Below, piece by piece: positions 1 through 12,032 of a DNA stretch of 64,000 nt. The position numbers were made by a program, and so were the translations under genes. Under the pieces are notes generated by a model, which saw only the letters and a program-made list of their open reading frames with translations, had not been told where the DNA came from and ran no database searches. This DNA is from Cryptomeria japonica (Eukaryota; Streptophyta; Pinopsida; Cupressales; Cupressaceae). The stretch spans positions 62,242,614-62,306,613 of the forward strand of contig NC_081408.1 in NCBI RefSeq assembly GCF_030272615.1, written 5' to 3'. Position 1 is the first letter of the stretch, and each line of letters opens with the position of its first letter.

Positions 1-1606
1 GAAGAGTGTCAAGAAAGTGCTTCATTTCAAAAACTTGTGGAAAGACTCATGGAAAATGACAAGGAAAAATACCTACTCATGCTTACAATCAAAGGGGTTA
101 AACTTCCCGAAGACTTTGACACAAACATGTTTAGAACAAAATCTCAACATTACGAATATCAAGAAGGACAATGAGAAGGAGAAGCACATGACCCTGAGCA
201 AGATATTCCTAAACAAAACATACTGGAACAAAATACACCAAGACAAAACATCCCCAAGCAACACATCCCCAAGAAAAACATGTTGTTCCATACACCATTT
301 CAACCTAGGATTAATGCAAGGGAAGAAATCTTCCCTCAGCAAAATAATGTGCCTTTGATTGCTCTTACTCAACAAATGCAAATGTTACAAAGACAAATGC
401 AAGACATGCAACAAGGGACAACAGTACAGTATTCATTAAATGAAATTTTTCCTTATCCATTTGACAAAAGATTGAACATGGTACCTTTTCCTCCAAACTC
501 AGACGTTCCCAAATTTGATAAGTATGATGGGAAAAATGATCCCCATGATCATGTTCAAGAATTCTGCACCATGAGTCTTAAATTTGCTCACGATGACACC
601 TATTTGATGAGGTTATTCCCAAGAAGCTTGGGAGGACAAACAATGGAATGGTTATCCAAAATCATAGCTCCTGTCAGATCATTTGATGAACTGGTCAACA
701 AATTCATAACTCAATATTCATATAACATTTAACATGCTATCACCATGCTAGATGTCTGTAACACCAAATACAAAAACAATGAAACATTCATGGTATTCCT
801 TCAATGTTGGTGGCATATGGTTTCACGATATCCTTGAGATATCCCTAAAAAAGAGAAAATGGAAATCTTCATCGATAACTTGAATGGTGAGATGAGTTAT
901 AGGCTCAAACTCCAATGCATACCCTCTTTCGCTAAATTTATTGAGAATGGCATTCAAGTAGAAGAAGCACGTGTCAAGAAGGGAACACTAAAATTCTTCA
1001 AAGAAGGAACAAGTTCATCAAACTACAACAACTTAGACAAATCCAGATTTTGGACCAGAAACAAAAACAATGGAAATGAAGGAGGCAATGAATCACATGA
1101 TCCAAAATCCAAGCAACCCATGCTCACATTATCAGGAAATCCTCAAGCTACAAAGAATCCCAAAGGTGCTAACCCAGAAACTAACACTTGCACACCAAAT
1201 ACCAATCAAGGTCAACCCAACACCAACAATGCTCAAAAAAATCATGCAAATCGAGGACCTAATAACAATTCATGAGGTAACACCAACAATTTTCAAAAAC
1301 GTGTCTACCCACCACTAGCACAATCACTGGAGTCAGCATTCAGAGAACTCCTGGCAAACAAAATTATCTCTTTACCAGCAATCAGCAACTATGAACCACA
1401 AATCAAACCACCTTGGTGGAATGACTCGCACTTTTGTGATTTTCATCGCAACAAAGCTCATCAAACAAATGATTGCATGAGACTGAAAAACATTGTTCAA
1501 GACATGATTGATAGAGGTGATTTAACGGTGGATGGTCTCAAGACTAATGGTGACCATGAAGCCTTTAAGAATCCTCTTCCAAATTACAACAAGGATGGAG
1601 CTTGAA
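1..1606 (+). pseudogene. gypsy gag (R), with stops, 5' partial
   Basis: Gag is the capsid and nucleic-acid-binding protein. The frame is already open at base 1 and continues with stops at 172, 730, 1273 and 1604. A short stretch before base 280 repeats Lys/Arg-Gln-Asn-Ile-Pro-like units. The region 480-730 has the retrotransposon gag signature, with an FDKYDGKNDPHDH segment followed by a LFPRSLGGQTMEWL segment. Near 1430-1490 is a CDFHRNKAHQTNDC segment, the zinc-knuckle-like motif of this gypsy group, followed by an LKNIVQDMIDRGDL helix. Three of the stops replace expected Gln or Arg codons. It cannot make a full-length protein. Confidence 0.8.
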
Positions 1607-3210
1607 GCTCGAACGATACATGTGGAGCTCGTATCAATCACATCTACAATAACACCATCAATCATATATCAGCTAAGGACAATCAAGTCAATGTCATCAC
1701 AATCCGAGATCAAAGTGATCATGAATCTATCAACGTAACAACCAGAGCTCAAAAATATGTCTTAAAGGGACATACGTCAACATCAAACACTATACCCAAA
1801 ATTCAATATGATCTAGTCAGCCAACTACGCAAAACTCCTACTCAAATATCTATACTAGAGCTACTGAAACTTTCACCAAACAACAAAGACATATTAGAGC
1901 AAGCGCTATTAGAAATGAATGTACCTCAAGATCTAGATGTTGATAAATTTCAAGCCATGGTTGCTCATATGATAGGGCCTCATAATCTCACTTTTTCTGA
2001 GCATGATAAAATCTGGTTGAGTCATCCACATAATACTCCTCTCCATATTGAAGTCATAGTCTATAAACACCGAGTAAAATGAGTATTAATAGATGGAGGA
2101 GCTAGACTTAATATGTGTACCTTAAAACTTATCCATGCATTAGGCTTCTGAGAGGAGTCTATTGATCCATGCAAAAAGATTACTATAAAGGCATATGATG
2201 ATGAAGAAAGATCCTCTAAAGGAACAATGGTGTTGCTGATCCAAGTCAAACCGATACAAAGAGATACTATGTGCTAGGTCTTAGACATAGACCTCACATA
2301 CAATATCTTATTAGGTCGACCCTGGATACATGAAATGCAAGTAGTGCCTTATACATATCACTAGTGTGTCAAATTCCCTTATAATGGGCAGGAGGTTTCT
2401 ATATCTACTGATCACAATCCATTTCAACATTGTAATGCAATGGGGGCAGCCTAGGATAGTTTGGTTCCACATAATAGAGAGAAACAAAATTCCTCAGCAC
2501 CAGATCTTCAACAAGAGAAGTTGAAATCATTACCTAGAGATTTCAAGTAGCAAATGAAAATCAAAGAACAAGGCATGGGGGAATACTCTTTGGAACCCAT
2601 GTGTTTGACTAGCTTACCCACATCAACACATCAAGCAACTTGGCCCATCACCAGGTTCGATGGCACATTCATTCAACTCGGCACATTAGCACATGAATTC
2701 GAGGAAAAGGATATCCTTAGTTGGCTATACAAAGATGAGGAAGAAGATAGAGTAGCTACTGTGGAAATAGCTATACCCACACACCTATATGGAAAAGGCT
2801 ACTTAATCATGTAGCAAATGGGATACAATGGCAAAGGACCTATTGGTAAGCATCAGGAAGGTGACACAGAACCATTGGATCCTCCTTCACAATTTAGTAA
2901 AGACAAAAAAGGATTAGGCTTTGAATTCACTCTATTACCAAAGAAGATACCACACAAATATCAAAAACCTCAGTGGAAAGCAAAGAAGAAGTACAAAGAA
3001 GAATCCTAGCAAGAAGCACTATTTGAGTCAGTAGAGACAATTCGTAAGGAACATGAACATCATGAAAGGAAGCAACATCAAGGGGAGTCCATCATTCACA
3101 AGAAGACAACATCTATAGAAGTCAATCATATTCAAGAACAAATATCCAATAAAGCAGAATCAACTTAGGGCAACATCATTCCTCCCTGAGAAGAAATAGT
3201 CTATGAACAA
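1607..3210 (+). pseudogene. gypsy protease and G-patch-like segment (R)
   Basis: This is the retropepsin region that would cleave the polyprotein. At about 2080-2125 the frame reads VLIDGGARLNMCT, the aspartic protease active-site motif as found in plant gypsy elements (D-G-G-A instead of D-T-G-A). At about 2300-2335 is YNILLGRPWIHEM, the C-terminal protease motif. At 2815-2870 the frame reads MGYNGKGPIGKHQEG, a glycine-rich G-patch-like signature known between protease and RT in some plant gypsy elements. Stops lie at about 2080, 2149, 2272 and later, so the frame is dead. It is contiguous with gag and RT in the same frame. Confidence 0.75.
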
Positions 3211-4845
3211 ATGCAAAGAATAGAAGCACGATCTGACGTAGAATCAGAGAAAACTAGCAAAATAGTATCAATTATCAAAGATCTATTTTCACCATTCAAC
3301 ATACCTATTCATAGCACTAAAAATATTTGGGATGATACCTTGGAGATTGATTCCAATGAATATGAATGGGGTAGTTACTCAAATGCTACTGAAGATACCG
3401 CTGAAAATACTAGTTCTATATCACTTTTTCAAGAAGAACATAGCACAAAAATTAGACTACTTGAATTTGGACCACAAAATATCTATGACACTAAGGAAAG
3501 TGAGCAGAAACATTATGAACAAGTCTATATGGAAGATGATACCATCAAAGACCTCGACGGAATCCTGGACTTCTTTTACACCCAAACCAATCACAATGAA
3601 ACCTTTATCCTAACACTTACAATAGTAGAACTTGATCCACCAAACCATTCCTTACCACTTGTCTTTTTGGACCTCATAGACTGGGACGAACCTGAAATTC
3701 ATGATATACCAATTTTTTTGAATAATGAATCCATTATCCATTACTTATGTACCGTCAACCTAGAAACAGACTCTACCAATGAATGGAATAGCGATTTTTG
3801 TAATCAGGATGGTGCCACATCTCTCAGTTGCAAAAATAAACCAAATAAAGGATCTGATGCTAAAAACCAGTCAATGGCAGCTCTAGATCACAAAAAAGTA
3901 AAAATAAAGGATGCATCTAAGGGTGAAAACCTTTTTAAGGCACCTAAAGAGGGGAGAATTGACACTCTTCCTCAGCATTATCATGAGCAATCACCCATAT
4001 TGATTGAGCCCACTCAATCAATCAACATTGGTACTATAGAGGCAACCAAAAATATACACCTTGCAGAATCTCTGACAAAAGCAGAAAGGTCAGAATTTAT
4101 CAAATTTTTCAAAGAAAAGCAAATCAACTTTGCTTGGGCATATGCAGATATGCCTGAGATTGATCCACAATTAATCATGCATCACTTGTCTATGGCTCCA
4201 GGAGCTAAATTGGTTAAGAAAAAACTACGAAAGATGAATCCACATGTGGTAGTCATGGTCAAAGCTGAACTAAAGAAACTATTAGATGTCAGATTTATCT
4301 GACCCATCGACTATGCAAAATGGATGTCCAAGATTGTACCAATTTCAAAATCAAATGGTAGTATCAGAATATGCATAGATTTTAGAGATGTCAACAACGC
4401 CTATCTAAAGGATGACTTTCCTTTACCAAGTATTGACATAATTGTAGACCTCATAGCAGGCCATGCAATGTTATCACTAATGGACGGTTTTTCAGGATAT
4501 AACCAAATCAAGATCGCTCTAGAGGATCAAGATAAAATAACATTCACCTATCCTTGGGGAACATATTATTGGAATGTCATGCCTTTTGGCTTAAAGAATG
4601 TAGGAGCAACTTATCAATGAGAAATGACAACAATCTTTCATGATATGATGAATACCTTCATGGAAGAATATGTGAATGATTTACTAGCTAAATCCTTCAC
4701 CAGAACAGAACATCTAAGAATCTTAGAAAATATTTTTGAATGATTGGAAAATTTCCAAGTTAGGCTCAACCCTAAGAAGTGTGTCTTCGGGGTTACATCA
4801 GGCAAATTACTTGGTTACATAGTTTCAGCTAAAGGTACAAGCCAT
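3211..4845 (+). pseudogene. gypsy linker and reverse transcriptase (R), catalytic site mutated
   Basis: RT would copy the element RNA into DNA. An acidic, poorly conserved linker (about 3211-4050) leads into the RT. Landmarks are KIVPISKSNGSIRICIDFRD near 4330, MDGFSGYNQI near 4480 and MPFGLKNVGATYQ near 4580. The catalytic box at 4669-4680 reads YVND instead of YVDD, so a metal-binding aspartate is replaced by asparagine (GAT to AAT). Stops lie at 4300 and 4618 and in the connection region near 4741. The frame is lost near 4845, where a stretch of codons seems to be deleted. Activity is very unlikely. Confidence 0.85.
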
Positions 4846-5812
4846 GATGGAGATGCCACCACCAAAGAATATTAGCTAGCTCAAGTCGCTACAAGGACAA
4901 CTCCAATTAATTAGGCAATTCATCACTCAACTAGTAGATAAAAGTCTCCCATTTAATCATTTTCTACATAAAAATTTACCGTTTAGATGGGAAGCCAAGT
5001 GTGTCGAATCCTTCTATCAAATCAAGCAATATCTGATGAACCCACCAGTTTTGGTACCACCGATAGTAGGAAAGCCACTTATTCTCTACATTTCGACAAC
5101 TGATAAATCATTCGGGGCACTATTAGCACAAGAAGATCAACAAGGAAAGGAATGAGCAATATACTACATTAGCAGGACATTGAACGACTATGAGCTAAAT
5201 TACACCTTTATTGAGAAAGCCTGTTTAGCTGTGGTCTTCGCCTCTCAAAAATTCTTCCACTGCATGCTAGCTCACACAATTAAGCTAGCTTCAAAAATTG
5301 ATCCTCTCAAATATTTACTCAGCAAAGCAGCTCTTATAAGCTAATTGGCTAAATGGATCATGATTCGCAGTGAATTTGATATCCACTATATGGAGTGAAC
5401 AACTATCAAGAGACAAGTAATAGCATATCAACTAGCAGAAGCACCACTACCTGGTAAACAACCAATGGAGATCAAATTTCTAGATAGGGACGTTCTTGCT
5501 ATCTCTACAAAACAATGGACTCTATACTTTGATGGATCATTTACCCAACACGGCTCAGGTGCCGGCATTTTATTCATCACTCCAGAAGGACACACCATAC
5601 CAAGATCCTATAGACTCATGTTTCCATGCACAAATAACGTTGTTGAGTATGAAGCATTGGTCATAGGAATCAAGATAGTTGTAGAATGGAAAATCACAGA
5701 ACTAAAGGTCTATGGAGATTCACAACTGGTTATCAATCAAATCAATGATGACTATCAAATGAAAGATGACAAGTTGTTACCCTACAAAAGAATGGTGGAT
5801 GACTTGAAATAG
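4846..5812 (+). pseudogene. gypsy RT connection and RNase H (R)
   Basis: This part continues one base out of register with the upstream frame. The RT thumb and connection region shows SLPFNHFLHKNLPFRW and PLILYISTTDKSFGALLAQE. From 5465 a typical RNase H fold begins: WTLYFDGSFTQHGSGAGI with the first aspartate, NNVVEYEALVIGI with the glutamate, and VYGDSQLVINQI with the next aspartate. RNase H would remove the RNA strand during reverse transcription. Its catalytic residues look intact, but stops interrupt the connection region near 5155, 5341 and 5398. A further frameshift near 5815 separates it from integrase. Confidence 0.8.
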
Positions 5813-5847
5813 TACTTGTACACATCAGCTTCACACAAATACCAAGG

Positions 5848-7264
5848 TTGGACAATAGAGCAGCCGATGCAATGGCTACTATTGCTTCACTCCTGCAAAT
5901 TCCAGAGCAACAGTCTCGTTATGAATTCTTGGTAGAGCAACTATTTTCCCCAGCCTTTGACAATTCTGCATCCCAGGTCATCTATGCCTTAACTAGTTCA
6001 GACTTCCCCTTTTATGGAATGATATATGAGTATCTTAAGACCAATATCCTACCCATTTACTTGTCCCAAAACCAAAAATGTAACTTTATCTGACAAGCTA
6101 CCTGTTATACCCTTACTGCTGATACTTTCTACCATCGAGGTCTAGATGGTACTCTTCTTCATTGCCTTGATCATAATGAATCTGACTCTGCTTTACATGA
6201 GCTTCACAAAGGTATCTATGGCACACATTCCAGTGTTACTACTCTTGCTAAAAAGCTTCTAAGAATGGGATATTACTGGCCAACAATAGAAAAATATTCT
6301 TATCACTTTGCAAAAAAGTGTCCTAAATGCCAAATCCATGGCAATCTTATACATGCACCAACATAGGAATTGCAGCCATTCACAACATCCTGGCACTTTT
6401 GTCAGTGGGGACTAGACTTGGTCGGCAAAATTAATCCCTCATCTTCAAATGGGCACAAGTTCATTATCACTACAACAGAGTACTTTACCAAGTGGATTGA
6501 AGCAGTCCCCATGACCACAGTGACTAGGAAACAAATTGCTTCTTTTATCCTTAATTATCTGATCTATAGATATGGAATTCCCAGTTCCATCATCACAGAT
6601 AATGGACGACCTTTCAAAAACCAAGATTTCTGAGAACTATGTGAAAAATTCAAAATACAACATCGTTTCTCTACACCATACTACCCACAGGGAAATGGTC
6701 AGGCAGAAGCATCCAACAAAATGATATTGAAAATTTTAAAGAAGACAGTCAATGATGTAGGCAAAGATTGGCATGTACAACTCAATCCAGCACTTTGGGC
6801 ATATAGAACTAGCATCCGCACACCAATAGGAGCTACACCATATTCATTGGTGTATGGATCAGAAGCAATTTTACCCCTAGAGGTATAAATTCCATCTCTC
6901 AGAGTCTCTTTAAAAGGCTTAATCCCAGATGAAGAATATCGAGTTAACCGATTGCAAGAACTTGAACTTCTAGATGAAAGACACCAATGTGCCTACACTC
7001 ATCTCAAAGCATATCAGCAACGTATGTGCAAAAGCTACAACCACAAGACCATCCCTAGAAACTTCAAAATAGGTGATCTAGTACTCAAAGAAAATCCTAG
7101 AAATCAATAGGTTTGGGAAAAGAAAGGGAAGTTTGAACCTAACTGGTTAGGCCCCTATGTCATCATCTCAGCCTATGGATCAGGCGCTTATCAACTAACT
7201 ACCTCAGAAGGAGATGTGCTCGACGAACCCACCAATAACATCCATTTGAAGAAATACTACACTT
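5848..7264 (+). pseudogene. gypsy integrase (R)
   Basis: Integrase would insert the cDNA into the genome. The frame opens with NRAADAMATIASLLQ, the usual tail of RNase H. An HHCC zinc-binding region at about 6130-6350 ends in CPKCQIHGN. The catalytic core has GLDLVGK (first Asp), ITDNGRPF (second Asp, near 6595) and YYPQGNGQAEASNK (Glu, near 6690-6720). The C-terminal part includes FKIGDLVLKENPRN and KFEPNWLGPYVI, ending at the stop at 7263. Stops at 6091, 6364, 6631, 6886 and 7108 disable it although the catalytic triad is visible. No chromodomain is seen. Confidence 0.85.
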
Positions 7265-8554
7265 GAGCAGTCTAAATGCATGGAAAAAGTAAAAATACAC
7301 AAAAATAAAAAAAATTAGAAAAAGTAAAGAAAAAGATATAATAAAAACAAATAGTGAAAACCTGGCAAACAAGCGCTATTGTGAGAGGACGGGTCCTCCA
7401 TCTATTCTTATCAAAATTTTGTATCCATGCATCCAAGTACTATTGGCCATTGACCAACACCTTTATCAAACTAAGTGTTATCTAGGACATACTTAGCGTA
7501 GTCACTATCCTTGTTTATCACAAATCATTTCATCATATCCCACCATGGCTTGGTAATCATTGTACATATCCACATTGGGCAATACATTTAGCTAGGGGAA
7601 ATATCAATTTGCATCCTGTCCTATCAACATATCCCACATTACAACAGACTAGGTAAATCACATCAAAACAAAAATTCAACAAAACATGAGGAGAATAAAA
7701 CATAGATACATTTAATGGATTCACAACACATGATGGATGATTTTATGAAGTAACAAATGTTTGCATCTTGCATAAAGTTTTGACTATTTTTTTATTTGAA
7801 CTCCTTTTGAACTATTGGATCCTCTACATTTTCTCAATGATGCATTGAGCTAGAGAAAGTAATAGGGACTCCAATATCTCTTTAGTCTTTTGTCTATGAG
7901 GCAATCACTTGTACTGTACAAAGACTTGTCTCAAGATGTGATTCATAGCACATCACTGAAGACATGATTCCACTTTGCACATTCAAATGGTTTAATCTTG
8001 TCTGTTTTTCTGCAAGCAACATTCGGGTCATCCTAGTTCAATTATACCTTGACGCTTATGCCATCTTGCAAAATAAAAAATCATGTACATTTTTCTCAGG
8101 TCATTATGGTTCAATTATACCATTATGCTTGTATAAATTTTCAACATATCCCAAACAAATCCATGCTCAATGATGACACTACAAAGAAAGAAAAACAACA
8201 TGTCGCTATACAAGGATAAACAATGCAGAATGAGGATGCTCAAAACAATTAGTTGCATATCATGCATCTCATTTTCAAGATACATCTCACATCATATCAT
8301 ATCCTACGTCTCATTTTCAAAGATACATCTCATACATCCTGCATTATCACATCATATTCATCATATATAAAATCACATAAGCATTGCATCATCATATAAA
8401 AAGCATCATCCATAACACATCACATGCGGATCAAAGAAAATGGTGTCTCATATATATATATATATATATCAAAAATGATCAAATGTACAAAATATGTCAT
8501 GTCTGTGCCCAAAACAACAAAATAATCAAAATACAATAGAGACAACGTCTCTCA
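7265..8554 (+). other. non-coding DNA between integrase and the antisense frame (R)
   Basis: An A-rich stretch (7280-7350) follows the integrase stop. It is followed by the conserved-looking segment GAAAACCTGGCAAACAAGCG near 7357, then AT-rich DNA with no supported gene. A TA dinucleotide run lies at about 8449-8468. CATATCA-like and CATCATA-like words recur at 8240-8410, suggesting degenerate simple-sequence expansion. The short open frames here have no recognisable domains. Confidence 0.5.
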
Positions 8555-10507
8555 GGTATGACTATCTCTAGATGGTGATGGTCTCACATCAGATGTCCCA
8601 ACACCTAGATCTCCAGGTGGATCCTACCGAATAGGCCCTGTCATGCCCCTGCTCTTTGTCCTTGACCTCATCTCTCAAGATCGGCTCAATCTCGAGGCTG
8701 TATAGCTCGGAACTCGGCACTCCCTAGGCACCGTGTCCTCATAGTGTCTCTTGTAGTACTCTGCCTCCCTGACTCTTGAAGCCAGCTCTCTCAAGGTGTC
8801 TCTCATCGGGCCACCTGCCGTCGCTCTCTCCAAAACCTTTGCTCGAGCCTCAGCTCGACCCAACTACTCTAAAGCTGTATCTCACTCCATGGTCAGCTAT
8901 GTGATTTGTCACTGTTGTGTCAATAGCTGTGCCTGCAACTATTGTACTGACAGCTATAGGGCCCTAATCTATGCATCCTCCCGATGAGTTAGGATCTGAA
9001 TCTGAAGGGGCACCTGGGAAAAAGTACTCCCCATCCTTCCTTCCCCCTGACCTTGGTACTGGTGGGGGTAACACATCAGTCCTCCTCCTCTGAGCCAGCT
9101 ATCTCAACTCATCAGCCCTTCCCACTGCTGCTATCACCTCCCCTACTCTCTCCTCACCCCCCTCCATAATCACCAAGCCTCCTCTCCCTCTATCCATCAT
9201 AGCTTGTTGTACCACTCTCTCCACCTAAATCCCTCTATCCCCTCCACCTCTACCTCTGTCTCCTATCCTCCCTTGATCTCCTCTCCCTCGTCAACCTCAA
9301 CCCTCTCTTCCAACATCTCCCCCATCATCAAATCCTCCATCACCACCTCCCTCCTCCAAATCATCGTCAAAAGAGGGATGCATCTCTACCGGATCTGATA
9401 TCCTGGCCACTACACAAGCTACAAACAATCTGGCAAACTCCTCTGTCATGCTTGCATCTAATATCTCAGGGGTGTAGACCCATATCGATCCAGCTAGTTG
9501 AAAGAACTCCTCTACTACCGCTGCACTATCAAGAGTGGGTCCCCAATCTAGTATATCCTGCCTCTGCTAAGCATATAAGAAGGTCCCCTGTGGTATCCCC
9601 TACTGTTGTCCATACTTTCACAAAACTCGAGTGACTAGAAATCTCTCAATAGAAAAGGGTGTCCGCCCTATCAGATATTGGGTCATGAAAATATAAGGCA
9701 TCTCCATCCCATCCTTTGGCCATACCTCACAACCTGTATATGGTCACTAGAAGACCATATCAATATCATCTAGAACCCTCCTCCAATGCTCTAGCTTGCC
9801 TAGCTTATGCTAGACAACTATCCCTCGATATCCATATGCATACGTGCACCCGACAGGCCTATCTCTGTCCACCAGTGGCCTGGTTGCAGGAATATGCTCC
9901 CAACACCATACCTATAACATTGTTACTCCTGCTAATAAACTACCATACCCCAAATATACCACCTCATGTAAATCCATGTATAAGTGGGCCAGGCAAATCA
10001 GCGACCCTATGTCACCATCTCCTTGAGAACCAATCCCCATCCTACGGACAGTCCCTTCGACCTCCGGTTGAGACATAAGAACCCACATATGAAACCTGCC
10101 AGTACTGATGGAAGAGGAGCATAATCCAAATCTAATAACTCCTACAAAGGGATCTCATATCCACACACTGTGTCATCCTGAAAGATCCAGTGCAATGCCT
10201 CTATCCCACCCTCCTCTAACTGCTCATAGGGTAACAATGAACCTACCATAGGAATCTGAAGAATCTGGTAACAATCCTCTGGCATCACTATAATCTTGCC
10301 TGTAGCTAAATGAAAGGTGTTCATGTCATTGTGCCACCTCTCAGCCAACACTGTCAATAACCCCCGGTTCACAATAAACCAAGGCATATCTAATAAGGAG
10401 GTCAGGCCACACATATCAATAATGTCTCTGTCAACCTGTGTCAATTATGGTATCAATGCCCACGGTCTAGGAAAATGCTCACACAACTGCACCACTCCAA
10501 GACGCTC
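8555..10507 (-). pseudogene. antisense plant mobile domain (PMD) reading frame inside gypsy R
   Basis: Read on the minus strand this is a broken protein of the PMD / aminotransferase-like family. Near 10444 it reads TQVDRDIIDMCGLTSLLDMP, followed by PWFIVNRGLLTVLAERWHND and a TFHLATGKIIVMPEDCYQIL segment. Further down are LAHLYRDLHEVVYLGYGSL-, WCWEHIPATRPL- and WRRVLDDIDMV-like segments. The C-terminal part (8675-8863) is a charged, probably coiled-coil region (ELASRVREAEYYKRHYEDT). A TTTTTGACAG followed by GAGCG near 10507 could be a splice acceptor (inference). Stops at about 10447 and 10141 and several further down break the frame. PMD proteins are known from plant transposons; the role of such frames in gypsy elements is unknown. 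Confidence 0.75.
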
Positions 10508-10559
10508 CTGTCAAAAAGCAAAACACATCCAATATCAGTTTCCTCATCAAAACATAGAT

Positions 10560-10870
10560 ATCAAAATCACATTCATATCCAAAACTTGAAAACTTTGAAC
10601 AAATCTAAATCAAGTTTCACATCATATCAATCCATCAAATCATATCAACTTGTAATACAACTCAAGTTTTCAAATCATATCAACTTGTAACACAACTCAA
10701 GTTCCATATCAGCTTGTAACACAAATCAAGCTTCATAATTCATATCCAACACATTCATATCCAGAAAACTTGAAAAATTTGAACAAATCTAAATCAAGTT
10801 TCGCATCATATCTAAGTCCACATCAAATCTATAAATAACTTGAAACATCACAAATCCAATCAAGTTATGT
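10560..10870. repeat. degenerate tandem repeat, 'ATATCAACTTGTAACACAAC' type
   Basis: Units of roughly 35-45 bp built on CATATCAACTTGTAATACAA and CTCAAGTTT recur between 10640 and 10730. A longer unit, GAACAAATCTAAATCAAGTT, occurs at about 10597 and again at about 10780. The block lies upstream of the antisense PMD frame and would be leader or intron if that frame is transcribed. Confidence 0.55.
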
Positions 10871-10999
10871 CGGAACTCATATTGGACAACTTATGATAGC
10901 AAACACACAGATGGACAATTTGCACCTATCCTAACAAAACTAACCTCAACCTACCAATTTTCTTCATCCAAAAAATTACACTTTACCACCAAAATTTTC

Positions 11000-11430
11000 C
11001 CTATGTGCTAAGCAAACTTGTCTGCACACTAACATATACTCATGCACTAGCCTATATTCTTCATGCACCACCCGACCTACCCTATGTGCTAGACAAACCC
11101 TACGCGCTCCCTTTTTCTTCTAATGTGCCATCCAATCTACCCTATGAGCTAAAATAGCCCATGTGCTACCCTATCCCACTTTTGCGCTACCTATCTAACC
11201 CTATGCGCTAGGGTACATCTACGTGCTATCTAGCCCTACCCATGCAACCTCCTCATTCCCCTATGTGCTAGGTCTATCCGATGCGCTACCCGTTTTACCC
11301 CATGCACTACCCTATGCACCTAATGCACTAAATTACTACTATGCGCTAATCTAGTTGACCTATGCGCTACCCTATATCTTTCGGATGCTACCTAACTTGA
11401 CAAACCCTACGTGCTATGAAATTTATCATA
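11000..11430. repeat. cluster of TATGCGCTA-type short motifs
   Basis: About 15-20 copies of a motif close to CTATGCGCTACC occur at irregular spacing. Variants such as TATGTGCTA, CATGCACTA and TACGTGCTA mostly differ at the central GCGC, as expected if CpG cytosines were methylated and deaminated on either strand. The cluster lies between the antisense promoter (11671-11679) and the PMD frame, so it would be in the antisense leader. Confidence 0.65.
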
Positions 11431-11439
11431 TGCACTACA

Positions 11440-12019
11440 ATGTAAAATCCACATGACAAAATTAAAAACATCATCAAAAATGACAAAATCAAAAATCAAA
11501 AAGGGGTCAAAAATGTTGACTTATTGGTGGTCCATACGTGGTAGGCCTTCGATACCTCTGAACATGCTCGAATCGATGAGAAGAGAAGGGAACTGACATT
11601 TTGTCTTTCTCTCCAAAAGTCTCTCTCTCCAAGATCAACAAGCACAAATGAGACAAAACAATGACTTTCCCCTTTTATAGGGTGACTTAAAATTAGGGTT
11701 TGGAGATGGGGCATGTAGCTTGCTCATGGTCTCCGTCTAACCCTAACAAACATTATTTATCAGAAGATGAATAAACTTTTCACATTCCACATTGACAAAA
11801 TTTTAAATGGAAACAAAATTATCAAATTAAATTAAATTTTCCAAATTTTGATTCATCTCCCGAGGGGGAATTATCAAACATCATTTATCAAATATGGGGC
11901 ATCACTTATCAAATCTAGGGCATGACATGAAAATCTTAAAACAACATCACACTGATCATAATCAAATATTGACGACACATCATTTTCTTTGAATTAACAT
12001 GTGCACACACGTCACTTCA
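11440..12019. other. non-coding DNA before the R polypurine tract
   Basis: AT-rich sequence with no coding region that I can support. It includes the antisense TATA box and, near 11820-11915, AAATTTT-rich DNA followed by the similar phrases ATCAAACATCATTTATCAAA and ATCACTTATCAAATCTAGGG. No other structure was recognised. Confidence 0.4.
11671..11679 (-). promoter_or_regulatory. putative TATA box for the antisense PMD transcript
   Basis: On the minus strand the sequence reads CCCTATAAAAGGGGAAAG, a good plant TATA context, followed downstream by a pyrimidine- and GA-rich leader-like segment (11590-11640). It points toward the antisense PMD frame and lies outside the 3' LTR, so it is not the LTR promoter. 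The function is inferred from sequence only. Confidence 0.45.
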
Positions 12020-12032
12020 AAGAGGGGCAAAA
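12020..12032 (+). promoter_or_regulatory. polypurine tract of gypsy R
   Basis: AAGAGGGGCAAAA directly precedes the TG that starts the LTR (TGTAGACG). Polypurine tracts prime plus-strand DNA synthesis, and their position fixes the inner edge of the 3' LTR. Confidence 0.75.

Noticed and set aside
8449-8468. TA run as a promoter
   Set aside because: A plain dinucleotide repeat with no downstream gene in suitable orientation.
9204-10078. Plus-strand Ser/Pro-rich frames
   Set aside because: Antisense to the PMD frame, which has recognisable family motifs on the minus strand.
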